Part shown: positions 7,487 through 16,239 of the stretch, one piece after another
Layout: each line of letters opens with the position of its first letter
Numbering within the stretch: position 1 is the first letter of the stretch
DNA from: Canibacter zhuwentaonis
Lineage (GTDB): Bacteria; Actinomycetota; Actinomycetes; Actinomycetales; Microbacteriaceae
Assembly (NCBI RefSeq): GCF_018531125.1
Contig: NZ_JAHDSY010000006.1
DNA: 25,088 nt
Strand: one strand, 5' to 3'
Position numbers and translations under genes: made by a program
Notes under the pieces: model-generated
Databases searched by the model: none
What the model was told of the DNA's origin: nothing
What the model saw: only the letters and a program-made list of their open reading frames with translations

Positions 7487-8383
7487 ATGCAAGAGCTGAT
7501 CAGAGACGGGGCAATATTGCCGGCGCTTTTTGTGGCGTTCCTGGCGGGCGCGCTCTCGTTCTTTTCGCCCTGCGTGCTGCCGCTTGTGCCGGGCTATCTG
7601 GCATATGTTGGCGGATCGGCGGGTTACTTTGCAGTAGGCGGCGCGGCAGGTGGTGCGGCAGGTGGTGCGGTAAGTGGCGCAATAGGCAACACAGTGGGTG
7701 CTGTGAGAGACCGTGCGGCAGATAGCGCGCCGGGCAGTGTAACAGGTGGCATAACGGGAAACGCGCCGAGCCGCGCAGCAGACAACGTGGTCGCCGCGCG
7801 CCGTGCGAAGCTCCGGGTGTTTGCGGGGGCTGTGCTGTTTGTGCTCGGTTTCAGTGTGGTTTTTGTGGGTTTTTTCACGGTTTCAGCGGCTTTTGGAGCC
7901 TGGCTTATTAGTTACGAAAACGTTATAATGCGGGTTTTGGGCGCGGTTATAATTCTGTTCGGGCTTGCTTTTGTGGGGCTTATTAATCCGCTGCAAAAAA
8001 CCCGTAAATTGAACCTGCAGCCCGCGACGGGGATTGCTAGCGCTCCGGTTTTGGGAGTCGCGTTCGCACTCGGCTGGAGCCCCTGCATAGGTCCGACCCT
8101 GAGCGTGATTCTAGCACTCAGCCTGCAAGAAGGCGGGGCGGGGCGGGGCACTCTGCTTGGCGTCTGCTACTGCCTGGGGCTCGGCGTCCCGTTTGTGCTG
8201 GTCGCGACGGGCTTTGCGTTTATGGCGAGCACGGTGCGCTGGGTTCGAAAATATCTGAAACAGATAAACTTTGCCAGCGGTGCTTTGCTAATCTTAATAG
8301 GTTTGCTGATGCTAACGGGGCTGTGGACGCAGCTAACCTACGCAATGCAGGCGTGGATCAGCGATTTCACGCCCGCGTTATGA
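7487..8383 (+). CDS. ccdA: CcdA-type thiol-disulfide electron transporter
   Basis: This integral membrane protein passes reducing equivalents from cytoplasmic thioredoxin to the outside, here presumably to the TlpA-like protein. It has 298 aa and about six membrane helices. The two redox cysteines lie in the family motifs FFSPCVLPLVPGYLAYVGG (Cys29) and GWSPCIGPTLS (Cys200). Unusually, the loop between the first two helices is expanded to about 60 residues (45-105). It is Gly/Ala-rich and repetitive (GGAAGGAAGG...), then polar with Arg and Asp. The gene lies between tlpA and resB in one apparent operon, the ResB start coming 17 nt after its stop. No strong Shine-Dalgarno sequence precedes the ATG. 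Confidence 0.93.
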   Translation: MQELIRDGAILPALFVAFLAGALSFFSPCVLPLVPGYLAYVGGSAGYFAVGGAAGGAAGGAVSGAIGNTVGAVRDRAADSAPGSVTGGITGNAPSRAADNVVAARRAKLRVFAGAVLFVLGFSVVFVGFFTVSAAFGAWLISYENVIMRVLGAVIILFGLAFVGLINPLQKTRKLNLQPATGIASAPVLGVAFALGWSPCIGPTLSVILALSLQEGGAGRGTLLGVCYCLGLGVPFVLVATGFAFMASTVRWVRKYLKQINFASGALLILIGLLMLTGLWTQLTYAMQAWISDFTPAL

Positions 8384-8400
8384 GCTGGGAGCGGTGATTT

Positions 8401-10104
8401 GTGATGTCTAGACCACACGATTACGACGACGGCTCGCCGGCCGCTGCTCGCCGAGAAACTGCGCCGCGGCCACTAGGTTTTGTGGGTTGGGCGCGCTGGG
8501 CCTGGCGCGGGCTGAGCAGCATGAAAGTCGCTCTGGTGCTGTTGTTGCTGCTCGCGATTGCCGCAATTCCCGGCTCGCTCGTACCTCAGCGCGGCGCGGA
8601 TCCTAACGGCGTGGCGCAGTTTCGCAGTGACCACCCCGAGCTATTTAAGGTTTTAGATGCATTCCCGATCCAGGCGTTCGATGTTTACGCATCGGTATGG
8701 TTTTCGGCAATATATCTGCTGCTGTTTATTTCACTGATCGCGTGTATCACGCCCCGCACGCTGCACCATCTGCGGGCTTTGCGGGCGGATCCGCCCCTCA
8801 CCCCGTCACGGCTTAACCGCATGGTGGGATTTACCGAGCTGCGGCTCTCTAACTCGGCGGCGAGCGCGGCAGTAGTGCAGCAGAAAGCGCGCGAAATTAT
8901 TGCGCACGCAAAATCGTTGCTCAAGAAACAGGGGTATCGGGTTGTTGTGCGCGAGCGCGGCCGCGGCGCGCGCTGCGCGGGCGAACTCTCGGATGCAGCA
9001 GAGCAAAGCCTTGGCGAGCTTTCGGTCGCAGCGGAACGCGGGTACTTGCGCGAAACGGGCAACCTGTTGTTTCACGCGGGGCTTGTCGGGGTGCTGGTGT
9101 TTGTCGCCGTCGGCAGCGGCGCGAAGTTTAACGGGCAAAAAGCCCTGCACGAGGGCGAAACCATGGTGAACGCGCTAATAGATTACGATTCGGCTAATTC
9201 TGGGCGTTATTTTGATCCGCAAACGCTCGATCCGTTTCGAGTCAGGCTCGACAAGTTCGAGGTGGATTATGTGCGCCCCGACGAGGGTGACCGCAGTTCG
9301 ATCGGTTTTGCTAAGGACTATCGCGCGAAAGTCACAGTTGTTGACCGCGACGGCTCGTCACGGCAGGAGACTATCCGCGTTAATCACCCGCTGCGCGTCA
9401 ATAACACACACCTGTATTTGATCGCTAACGGTTACGCGCCGCGGATTGTTGTGCGTGATGCTGAGGGCAAAATCGTGTTTGCCGAGAACGTGCTGTTTAT
9501 TCCGCAGGATCAAAATCTCACCTCGCTCGGGGTTGTGAAGGTGCCGCACGGGCTGAGTTACGACGGCTCTGCAACGCAGCTGGGACTGCGCGGGTTCTTC
9601 TACCCGACCAAGGTTGACACCTCTTTGGGCGCGTTCACTTCGGCATACCCTGACCTTGAGAATCCGCTGCTCACGCTCGATGTTTTCGTTGGTGATCTGG
9701 GTATTAACGAGGGCATTCCAAAATCGGTATATGCTCTGGATGTTGCCAAAATGCAGCAGCTCGCGGGGCGGGGAGTGGATCAACCTGCGCTGCAGCTAAA
9801 AATCGGGCAGACCGCCCAGTTGCCGCAGCAGATGGGCACGGTTACGCTTGAGGCCGCGCCCAGATATGCAGCATTTGAAATTATGCGCGACCCGACCGCG
9901 GTGGGTGTTTTAGGCTCGTCTGTTATTGCGATTGGCGGGCTTGTGGTGTCGCTGTTTGTGCCGCGTCGCAGAATGTGGGTTAAGACCGTGATTTGTGATG
10001 ACGGCACGCTTGCGGTGCAGTATGCGGGGCTTGCGCGCGGTGATGATCCCACGCTTGAGAGCGCCGTTGCGCAGCTTGTAGCTAAGCACCGTTACTGTTT
10101 CTAA
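8401..10104 (+). CDS. resB: Cytochrome c biogenesis protein ResB (Ccs1)
   Basis: ResB works with CcsA/ResC in system II cytochrome c maturation, carrying haem across the membrane for attachment to apocytochromes. The 567-aa protein has the family's N-terminal signature (SSMKVALVLLLLLAIAAIPG then SLVPQRGADPNG), a second helix VWFSAIYLLLFISLIACITP, a third (LLFHAGLVGVLVFVAVGSG), a large extracytoplasmic domain (about 245-500) and a fourth helix (GVLGSSVIAIGGLVVSLFVP) before a short tail. Length and topology are normal. GTG at 8401 is 9 nt after GGGAG (8387-8391); the ATG at 8404 is an equally possible start. It is the last gene of the cluster: no CcsA follows, only a 168-nt gap and then msrB on the other strand. 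Confidence 0.94.
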   Translation: MMSRPHDYDDGSPAAARRETAPRPLGFVGWARWAWRGLSSMKVALVLLLLLAIAAIPGSLVPQRGADPNGVAQFRSDHPELFKVLDAFPIQAFDVYASVWFSAIYLLLFISLIACITPRTLHHLRALRADPPLTPSRLNRMVGFTELRLSNSAASAAVVQQKAREIIAHAKSLLKKQGYRVVVRERGRGARCAGELSDAAEQSLGELSVAAERGYLRETGNLLFHAGLVGVLVFVAVGSGAKFNGQKALHEGETMVNALIDYDSANSGRYFDPQTLDPFRVRLDKFEVDYVRPDEGDRSSIGFAKDYRAKVTVVDRDGSSRQETIRVNHPLRVNNTHLYLIANGYAPRIVVRDAEGKIVFAENVLFIPQDQNLTSLGVVKVPHGLSYDGSATQLGLRGFFYPTKVDTSLGAFTSAYPDLENPLLTLDVFVGDLGINEGIPKSVYALDVAKMQQLAGRGVDQPALQLKIGQTAQLPQQMGTVTLEAAPRYAAFEIMRDPTAVGVLGSSVIAIGGLVVSLFVPRRRMWVKTVICDDGTLAVQYAGLARGDDPTLESAVAQLVAKHRYCF

Positions 10105-10271
10105 GTGTGATTAGTAGCCGCGCCCTGATCTGCCGTGTGAAAACCCGGTAAAACCGTACCGCAGCGCAACACCCTGTGGCGAACTTAGCAGCATCACGCC
10201 AACTAAAACCGCGCCTTTATGCGCGTTTGCCCCGGAGCATAAACCACAGGAGCACAGCCGTTTTTAACGAC

Positions 10272-10733
10272 CTAGAGCTCGTTAAAAACCGAGGTGGTTT
10301 TTGCGGGAGCGGGATCTGCTGCCTGCTCGTTCTCGCTAAAGTTCAGCGCAACCGAGTTCATGCAGTAGCGGTCGCCCGTGGGCGTGCCAAAACCGTCGGG
10401 AAAAACGTGACCGAGGTGCGACCCACAAGCAGCGCAGCGTACTTCGGTACGGGTACGATTTAGCGAGTTGTCTTCTAGTAGCTCAACCGCCTCGGGTCGC
10501 ACAACCTGGTAGAAGCTCGGCCAGCCGCAGCCGGAGTCAAACTTCGTGCCGCTCTGGAAAAGTTCGGCGTTACACCCCGCGCACCGGTACAGCCCGTCAC
10601 GCGACTCGTGCAGTAGCTTGCCCGTGCCGGGTGCTTCGGTGCCAGCCTCGCGCAGAATGCGGTACTCTTCGGGGCTGAGTTGCGCGCGCCATTCGGCGTC
10701 GGTTTTCTCAACTTTTTTGCCAGTTTCGCTCAC
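10272..10733 (-). CDS. msrB: Peptide-methionine (R)-S-oxide reductase
   Basis: This cytosolic repair enzyme reduces methionine-R-sulfoxide in proteins. The 153-aa single-domain MsrB has two zinc-binding CxxC pairs (Cys51/Cys54 in YRCAGC and Cys100/Cys103 in VRCAACGSHLGH), the conserved GCGWPSF segment (Cys69) and the catalytic Cys124 in RYCMNSVAL. The start is the GTG at 10733, which lies 8 nt after AAGGAG. An earlier GTG at 10742 overlaps that ribosome site and cannot be used. A short Ala/Pro-rich tail ends in VFNEL. It is transcribed divergently from the haem-binding gene htaA, and the 162-nt spacer must hold both promoters. Confidence 0.96.
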   Translation of the reverse strand: MSETGKKVEKTDAEWRAQLSPEEYRILREAGTEAPGTGKLLHESRDGLYRCAGCNAELFQSGTKFDSGCGWPSFYQVVRPEAVELLEDNSLNRTRTEVRCAACGSHLGHVFPDGFGTPTGDRYCMNSVALNFSENEQAADPAPAKTTSVFNEL

Positions 10734-10741
10734 GATGGTCA

Positions 10742-10747
10742 CTCCTT
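10742..10747 (-). promoter_or_regulatory. Ribosome binding site fixing the msrB start
   Basis: AAGGAG on the minus strand overlaps the upstream GTG (10742) and is 8 nt from the GTG at 10733. It therefore selects the latter. Confidence 0.75.
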
Positions 10748-10822
10748 GAGGTTGAATTAGTTTGTGTGTTCAATTTTAGCTGCTGTTTTGACCTTGGTGA
10801 TCCTCTGCTTAATATTTAACAC

Positions 10823-10861
10823 TTGCATAAAACATCTGATGAGAGCACAATAGATAGGGTA
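10823..10861 (+). promoter_or_regulatory. Candidate htaA promoter with TAGGGTA operator
   Basis: TTGCAT (10823-10828) and CACAAT (10846-10851) are separated by 17 bp. GATAGGGTA follows at 10853-10861, exactly where a repressor would block initiation. The same GATAGGGTA word occurs upstream of hmuT (16331-16339) and, inverted, of hmuU (16240-16248). I infer iron- or haem-responsive control, probably by a DtxR-like regulator. Confidence 0.5.
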
Positions 10862-10895
10862 AGTTTTTTGCTCGCGGCAGTTAGGTTTATTTTTT

Positions 10896-13142
10896 ATGCG
10901 GCTAAATTTCCACAGGTTACGTGGCAAACTCGAAGCTGTGCTGCTCGCGTTTTTGCTTGTTGGCGCGTCCACGCTGCTGGCGCATCCAGCATTGGCGCAA
11001 AATGCCGCCACCACTGCTACGATCACAGCTGGCGCAAGACCCGCAGGGCAGCTGGAGTGGCTGGTTTCGGAGAGCCTGCAGCGAGAGTTCCAGACCACCG
11101 GCGGCGGGATAGTGGTGGATGGTAAATACGCGACACTGCAGGGCGCAGGAGCTGTTAAGCAAATAAGTTTCACGCAGGTTTCCGGGGGCGTTTGGAATCC
11201 TGCCAACAACATCGGCGAGGTGCACTATTACGGTAGCGCGCTTTTGCACAGCGGCACAAAGCCTGTGAGCAGCGTTGCAGTTAGGGATCCGCGAATAATT
11301 TCTGCGGATGGTAAAAAAGCCGTGCTCACGGCGCTCGGTGCGCGCGATGCGAGCGGAGCTGAAAAGCGCGTCACGATAGCGGAGCTAGACCTTGCCGCAG
11401 CAAAACCTAAGGTTTTAGCGAATGGTGTTATCGTTTTTGCTAGTGTGCCCGCGCAAGTTGCGGCGAATGCTGATGCTGCCGCGTTTTTTGCGGGCAAGCA
11501 CCGACCCGGGCATGAACTTGCCGCGCTCACTTTCTCAGTGGGCAACGCGGTTACGGTTGATGCTGCCGGGCTGCATCCGGCACAGCCTGGGTCAACACCG
11601 ACACCAGCACCGCCGGACGGTTCGGATGATAGCGCGGGGCAACAGCCTGCCGCGCCAGCTGATCCGCCAGCTACCGATGGTAATTCAAACCCCGCCGGTG
11701 TGCCAGGATTTACCGGCAAAGCCGCCGTGGGCTCTTTAACGTGGGGCGTGCGCGAGACTTTCAGATACTATCTTTATGAGGGTCCAGCTCACGGTTTTGC
11801 GACCGTTGATGGCGAGTATGCCACGCGCATTAGTATTGGTGCGGGGCGGCACGAAGAGCTGTACCGATTCACGCAGGCTCCTAACACAAAATGGGATGCG
11901 GTAGCTAGCACCGGCGCGGTTGAGTATGCCGGAGTGGTTAATTTTAAGGGTCACCAGGGTGTCGGTACCGCAAATCCTGAAGCTTATGCGCTCGATGTGT
12001 CACTTGTGAATCCGCGGATCACCTCGCGCGATGGTAAAATCGCGGTGCTGTCAGTTGTGAACTATGACGAGCGGCTCAATGTTGCTGAGCTTGATTTGGC
12101 ATCCGCTAAAAAAACTATCGATAGCGCGGCGGGCACTGTGACGTACACGGGAGTTGCTGCCAAGCTCACGAGTGACGGCGCGAAAGTTTTCTTCCAAGGC
12201 TTTTATCCGGTCGGCGAAAAGCTGCAGGATCTCACCTTTGTTGTGGGCTCTGCTGCGATAGCAGCTGCGGCTCCCGTGCCGGACACGAAAATAACCGCCC
12301 CCACGGACACAGCTCCAACAGATGCGGAGCTGCCAAAGCCTGTGGCGGGAGCGGACGCGGTAAGCCAGAACGCCGGCTCGCTGGTGTGGGGCACCTCAAC
12401 CTCGTTTGCGCGATACGTTGGTGAGGGGTATGTTGCCGGGCGCGCAACCCTTGTAAACACCGGTGGGCGCGTTACTGCCCGGGGTGTTTGCGGCAGCGTG
12501 GGTGAGTATGTGTTCCCGCAGTCGAGCCGTGATTTTGATTTTAATTCTGAAACCGGCACGGTCGCTTACAGCGGAATTATAAACTTCTGGGCGCATCACG
12601 GGCGGCTGAACCAGAGCCTGGCCAACCCCGTGATTAAGGTGCTAAATCAGCGTGAAGCTGAGCTTTATGTGAACGATACTTTCTGGGGGTTAATTGATTT
12701 AAACGGCGTTAAAAAAATCAGGTTCGGTAATAAAATCACCTGGCAGAATGCTCATTTTGTGCAGGGTTCTGGGGCGAATGCGTTTTTGAAGAGCGATTTT
12801 GATAGCAAGCAGCGGATACGCTTTGATCAAACCCTTAGCTTTACAGTTGGCGATAACGGCACGCCTGCTGGTTGCGGTACGGGCGGTAGCAGCTATGACC
12901 CTGCCGCTAAGCGACAGGCAGCCAGTGAGGCTAAGCAGAAAGAGGCGCTCGCTAAGGCTGCCGAGCAGGCTAAGCAAAAGCCCGAGGCGAAAAAGCAGCA
13001 AACAACTGTTTATAACGCTCAGGAGGCTGCCGAAGATGAGCCCGCGCAGATTAGTTACGAACTGTGGCTGTGGCTTGCTGCCGGGGTGCTTGTTGTGGGC
13101 GCGGCGGTTACCGCTGTTGCGGCGGCAAGGCGCTTAAAATAG
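10896..13142 (+). CDS. htaA: HtaA-type haem-binding surface protein with three HtaA domains
   Basis: This cell-surface protein takes haem from host haemoproteins and passes it to HmuT. The 748-aa protein has a signal peptide (cleavage near ALA, about 34). Three HtaA repeats begin at GQLEWLVSESLQ (about 51), GSLTWGVRETFRYY (about 276) and GSLVWGTSTSFARY (about 491), with Pro/Asp/Thr-rich linkers between them. A Lys/Ala/Gln helix-prone stretch follows (660-705), then a C-terminal helix (ELWLWLAAGVLVVGAAVTAV) and a basic tail that anchors it in the membrane. Domains 2 and 3 carry the Tyr and His positions used for haem in known HtaA domains; domain 1 seems to lack both. The ATG at 10896 has no good ribosome site. 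The next htaA starts 49 nt after its stop, so the two are probably cotranscribed. Confidence 0.9.
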   Translation: MRLNFHRLRGKLEAVLLAFLLVGASTLLAHPALAQNAATTATITAGARPAGQLEWLVSESLQREFQTTGGGIVVDGKYATLQGAGAVKQISFTQVSGGVWNPANNIGEVHYYGSALLHSGTKPVSSVAVRDPRIISADGKKAVLTALGARDASGAEKRVTIAELDLAAAKPKVLANGVIVFASVPAQVAANADAAAFFAGKHRPGHELAALTFSVGNAVTVDAAGLHPAQPGSTPTPAPPDGSDDSAGQQPAAPADPPATDGNSNPAGVPGFTGKAAVGSLTWGVRETFRYYLYEGPAHGFATVDGEYATRISIGAGRHEELYRFTQAPNTKWDAVASTGAVEYAGVVNFKGHQGVGTANPEAYALDVSLVNPRITSRDGKIAVLSVVNYDERLNVAELDLASAKKTIDSAAGTVTYTGVAAKLTSDGAKVFFQGFYPVGEKLQDLTFVVGSAAIAAAAPVPDTKITAPTDTAPTDAELPKPVAGADAVSQNAGSLVWGTSTSFARYVGEGYVAGRATLVNTGGRVTARGVCGSVGEYVFPQSSRDFDFNSETGTVAYSGIINFWAHHGRLNQSLANPVIKVLNQREAELYVNDTFWGLIDLNGVKKIRFGNKITWQNAHFVQGSGANAFLKSDFDSKQRIRFDQTLSFTVGDNGTPAGCGTGGSSYDPAAKRQAASEAKQKEALAKAAEQAKQKPEAKKQQTTVYNAQEAAEDEPAQISYELWLWLAAGVLVVGAAVTAVAAARRLK

Positions 13143-13180
13143 CGTGTGAACGCGCGTGTGAGTGCGCTACAAAACTTATT

Positions 13181-13187
13181 GGAGGAG
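13181..13187 (+). promoter_or_regulatory. Ribosome binding site of the second htaA gene
   Basis: GGAGGAG lies 4 nt before the ATG at 13192. This fixes that start over the GTG at 13162, which would add ten residues ahead of the signal peptide. Confidence 0.8.
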
Positions 13188-13191
13188 AGTT

Positions 13192-14154
13192 ATGCGAATT
13201 AGAAACTGTTTAGCTGTTACCGCGGTTGTGCTGGCTGGTGCGCTGGGAGTTGCGCCCGCGAGCGCTGATTCCCTGCAGCGTCCGGGAGGTGTTGTGCCTG
13301 CCACTACAGTTGCCGGTGCTGGCATATTCGTTGTGGCGGGTGCATCCGACGGCTCTGGTGCGGCTGAGGCGCGGACGGGAGCATCCGCCACCAATGTGCG
13401 CTCAGCAGAGGTCGGCGTCTATGCCAGGCAAACCGAGTGCGCAATTTCCGGCGGGGTTATTAAGTGGGGCGTGCGCGAGAGTTTCCGCTCTTACATCTCG
13501 GGCAGTATCGCAAACGGCGAGTGGAACACCTCCGAGGGTGCCGACTATCAAACACCAAACTTTATTTTCAGTAACGGATCGGGCACGGTAACAGACGGTA
13601 ATGCCGAAGCGAAGTTCCCCGGTAAAGTGCACTTTACCGGGCATGATGGTGTGCTTGATTTAACAATTTCCAACCCGACGGTTGAGATTCTGAACGCGGA
13701 GGAGGGTGTGCTCTACGCTGATTTGCGTTCAAACGACACCGAGGGCAAGGTTGCGGTTGATATTGAGCAAATTAAACTCGCCGCAATTGACTTGCGCGGC
13801 GCACTAAAAGCGGAGGCTGACACCCTGGTGTTGGAGCAGGCCAAGGTTACTCTAACAGAGGCGGGCGCTGCCGGGTTTGGTGGTTTTTACACAGCCGGTG
13901 AGGCGCTGGACCCGCTGAACATGACCGCAGCGGTTGCCGGTTGCGGTAAATCTCTCATTGGTGAGGCTGCGCCAGCGGCCGCAACACCAGAAAAAGCGCA
14001 GCAGCCAGCCACAACCGAGGCAAAAGACACCGCGAGCGCTGAGATGCCGTGGACGCCAATTGCAATAGGCGGCGTTGCGCTGCTTATTATCGGTGTCTCT
14101 GCGGGCGTGCTCTTAAGCCGTAAAAAACCGGCAGAAACATCCGCTGGCGAATAA
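13192..14154 (+). CDS. Single-domain HtaA haem-binding surface protein
   Basis: This 320-aa protein probably works as a second haem receptor or relay next to the three-domain HtaA, like HtaB/HtaC-type partners in corynebacteria. It has a signal peptide (MRIRNCLAVTAVVLAGALG, cleavage near ASA at about 24) and a low-complexity Gly/Ala/Thr stretch to about 80. One HtaA domain follows (about 82-250), with GGVIKWGVRESFRSYISG (predicted haem-ligand Tyr) and KVHFTGHDGVLDL (predicted His). A Pro/Ala/Thr linker, a helix (WTPIAIGGVALLIIGVSAGV, about 287-308) and the tail LSRKKPAETSAGE complete it. A cysteine at each end of the domain (CAISGG and AGCGKS) suggests a disulfide. Convergent with hmuV. Confidence 0.88.
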   Translation: MRIRNCLAVTAVVLAGALGVAPASADSLQRPGGVVPATTVAGAGIFVVAGASDGSGAAEARTGASATNVRSAEVGVYARQTECAISGGVIKWGVRESFRSYISGSIANGEWNTSEGADYQTPNFIFSNGSGTVTDGNAEAKFPGKVHFTGHDGVLDLTISNPTVEILNAEEGVLYADLRSNDTEGKVAVDIEQIKLAAIDLRGALKAEADTLVLEQAKVTLTEAGAAGFGGFYTAGEALDPLNMTAAVAGCGKSLIGEAAPAAATPEKAQQPATTEAKDTASAEMPWTPIAIGGVALLIIGVSAGVLLSRKKPAETSAGE

Positions 14155-14160
14155 GCACCG

Positions 14161-14179
14161 CCGCAATCGATAATTGCGG
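14161..14179. terminator. Hairpin between convergent htaA2 and hmuV
   Basis: CCGCAAT (14161-14167) pairs with ATTGCGG (14173-14179) around CGATA, only 7 nt after the htaA2 stop. There is no T run, so it is at best a weak terminator. The remaining convergent spacer to 14347 shows nothing else clear. Confidence 0.4.
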
Positions 14180-14347
14180 GGGCGATTTCGAGTGTGTGCT
14201 CGTGTGCGATTGGGCTACGAGGGTTGTCTCGAGTGCGTGTCCGCACGGTCAGGCACTATAAAACAAGCGCGAGCCGTTTGATAACGCTAACCTGCGCGGG
14301 CACACGCTAAAAGCCACCGCTGCCGAGCAGTTCTACGCGGCTGGGCG

Positions 14348-15169
14348 CTAGCGAATAGGCAGCACGAGCGGTTCGCCCGTAACAGGGTTGGGCACTACCT
14401 CAACGGGGGTGTTGTACACCTTGCTGATAATATCCGATGTGAGCACCTGCTGCGGTTCGCCAACAGCCCACAGCAGCCCGTCACGCAGCAGCGCGATGCG
14501 CGTTGCATAATAGGCGGCAAGGTTGAGATCGTGCAGCACAACAAGCACCGCCATACCGTGCGCGGCAAGGTCGCTCACTGTTTGTAGCAGCGCCTCCTGA
14601 TGTTTCAAATCAAGAGCCGCAGTGGGTTCGTCGAGCATCACAACACCGGTGCGGGTTGCTAGAGTGCGGGCAAAACTAACGCGCGCGCGCTCGCCACCAG
14701 AGAGCGACGGCACTCTGCGCTCCGCGAGATGCTGCACCTCGGCAAGCTGCATTGAATCGCGGATAATCACCTCATCATTGGTGTTCGCCGTAGTTCCCTG
14801 CCACGGGGCACGCCCCATTTCCACAACCTCAATTGTGGTGAATGGAAAAGAAAGCTGATGCTCCTGCAGCATAACACTGCGCTGGCGGCTCATTTCGCGG
14901 AGATTCCAGCTGCGCAGCGGGGTGCCGAGCATTGACACATTGCCGCCGTCAGGCTCGTATTCGCCCGCGAGCGCTGAGAGCAGCGTCGACTTGCCAGCTC
15001 CGTTAGGGCCGAGCAGTGCTAAAACCTCACCGGCGCGTAAATCGATCGTGATGTCTTTTAGCAGGGTTTTACCGCCGCGCTCAACGCGCAGATGGTTCGC
15101 TTCGATAACGCTTTCTTGAATTTCGAGCGGTGCTGGTAAAAGCACTTGCTTTTTTGGCATTAACCCCAT
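14348..15169 (-). CDS. hmuV: Haem ABC transporter ATP-binding protein
   Basis: This 273-aa ATPase powers haem import through HmuU at the inner face of the membrane. All ABC motifs are present: Walker A GPNGAGKS (54-61), Q-loop Gln102 (MLQEHQLSF), signature LSGGE (156-160), Walker B VVMLDE (176-181) and switch His213 (VLHDLN). The sequence is of the FecE/HmuV type for siderophore/haem importers. The ATG at 15169 overlaps the end of hmuU by 10 nt; a second in-frame ATG at 15160 overlaps the hmuU stop by one base and is an equally plausible coupled start. It is the last gene of the minus-strand pair. Confidence 0.92.
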   Translation of the reverse strand: MGLMPKKQVLLPAPLEIQESVIEANHLRVERGGKTLLKDITIDLRAGEVLALLGPNGAGKSTLLSALAGEYEPDGGNVSMLGTPLRSWNLREMSRQRSVMLQEHQLSFPFTTIEVVEMGRAPWQGTTANTNDEVIIRDSMQLAEVQHLAERRVPSLSGGERARVSFARTLATRTGVVMLDEPTAALDLKHQEALLQTVSDLAAHGMAVLVVLHDLNLAAYYATRIALLRDGLLWAVGEPQQVLTSDIISKVYNTPVEVVPNPVTGEPLVLPIR

Positions 15170-16224
15170 CCGCCAGCCTGTTTTCTTGTTTTGCGCAACA
15201 TCCAGAAGAAGAATGGGCCGCCGAGCAAGCTTGTGAGCATACCGATTGGTAGCTCTGTGAGCGGCATTATTGTGCGGCTGCCCAGATCGGCAAGTGTTAA
15301 GAGCAGCGCGCCGCCGAGCGCGCTGGTAATAACAAGTGGCAGGTGCGCAGGACCAAGAATCATGCGCATTAGGTGCGGAATCACAAGCCCCACAAATGCG
15401 ATAATGCCGGTGAACGCAACCGCCGCGCCGACGATTACGGCAACTATAATGATTACGCTGATGCGCAGTGTTTCAACTTGCACCCCGAGATGCCTCGCGT
15501 TGCGCTCACCGAGCGAGAGTAGATCGAGCCTGCGCGAGATGTGAAAACTGTAAAAAATCGCGCATATAAGGGCAATTGTGACGATTGTAACCTGGCTCCA
15601 GCGCGCGCCTGAAATTGAACCCAGCTGCCAAAACACAAGCTGCTCGCGAGCGCTGGTGTCGCCCAGGTATGTGAGCAGGGCAATTCCCGCGCCGCACACT
15701 GCGTTTACCGCAATTCCCGTGAGTACGAGCGTTACAACCTCGGTGCGTCCGCTCGCGCGGCTCATAAAATACACTACGAGGGTTGCAATAAGCCCGGTTA
15801 TTGCGGCGGCAGCGGCGATAGTCCAGATACCAAAAATTGTGACCCCAAAAACTATAGTAAAACCAGCCCCTAGTGCTGCGCCGCTACTGACACCAACGAT
15901 GCTCGGCTCGGCTAGTGGATTACCAAAAATCGCCTGCATTAAAAGCCCTGCCAGCGCGAGAGCCGCGCCAACAATTGCGGCGAGCACAACGCGCGGAAAG
16001 CGGATAGACCAGAGCGTGTTATACAACCGCAGATCGACCGGCTCACCATCAAGATTAACGCCGATTTTCTCGAGTAGAATATCAAGCACACTGTGCGGTG
16101 TTATTGCGAGTTGCCCGTTTAGCACCGAGAGCGTGAACGCTCCAATTAGCAGCACAATCAAAACACCCGCGAGTATGCTTGTGAGCATGACTTTGGGTCT
16201 GCCGGGCGAAATCTCTGCTGTCAT
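15160..16224 (-). CDS. hmuU: Haem ABC transporter permease (FecCD family)
   Basis: This 354-aa polytopic permease forms the haem channel together with HmuV. It shows the FecCD pattern: an N-terminal helix (ILAGVLIVLLIGAFTLSVLNG), the segment FPRVVLAAIVGAALALAGLLMQAIFGNPLAEPSIVGV split over helices 2-3, and the late GIIAFVGLVIPHLMR motif that contacts the ATPase. Nine to ten helices and the length are as expected. The start is the ATG at 16224; the ribosome site is weak. It is divergent from hmuT across a 118-nt regulatory spacer and overlaps hmuV. Substrate assignment to haem rests on the flanking HtaA genes; a siderophore is the alternative. Confidence 0.9.
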   Translation of the reverse strand: MTAEISPGRPKVMLTSILAGVLIVLLIGAFTLSVLNGQLAITPHSVLDILLEKIGVNLDGEPVDLRLYNTLWSIRFPRVVLAAIVGAALALAGLLMQAIFGNPLAEPSIVGVSSGAALGAGFTIVFGVTIFGIWTIAAAAAITGLIATLVVYFMSRASGRTEVVTLVLTGIAVNAVCGAGIALLTYLGDTSAREQLVFWQLGSISGARWSQVTIVTIALICAIFYSFHISRRLDLLSLGERNARHLGVQVETLRISVIIIVAVIVGAAVAFTGIIAFVGLVIPHLMRMILGPAHLPLVITSALGGALLLTLADLGSRTIMPLTELPIGMLTSLLGGPFFFWMLRKTRKQAGGWG

Positions 16225-16239
16225 GGTTAGCTATCAGTT

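Noticed and set aside
10105..10271. Minus-strand frames reading a membrane-like segment (GAVLVGVMLLSSPQGVALRYG) after msrB
   Set aside because: No start codon or ribosome site, and joining the two frames would need a frameshift. It could be a gene remnant, but the evidence is too thin for a feature.
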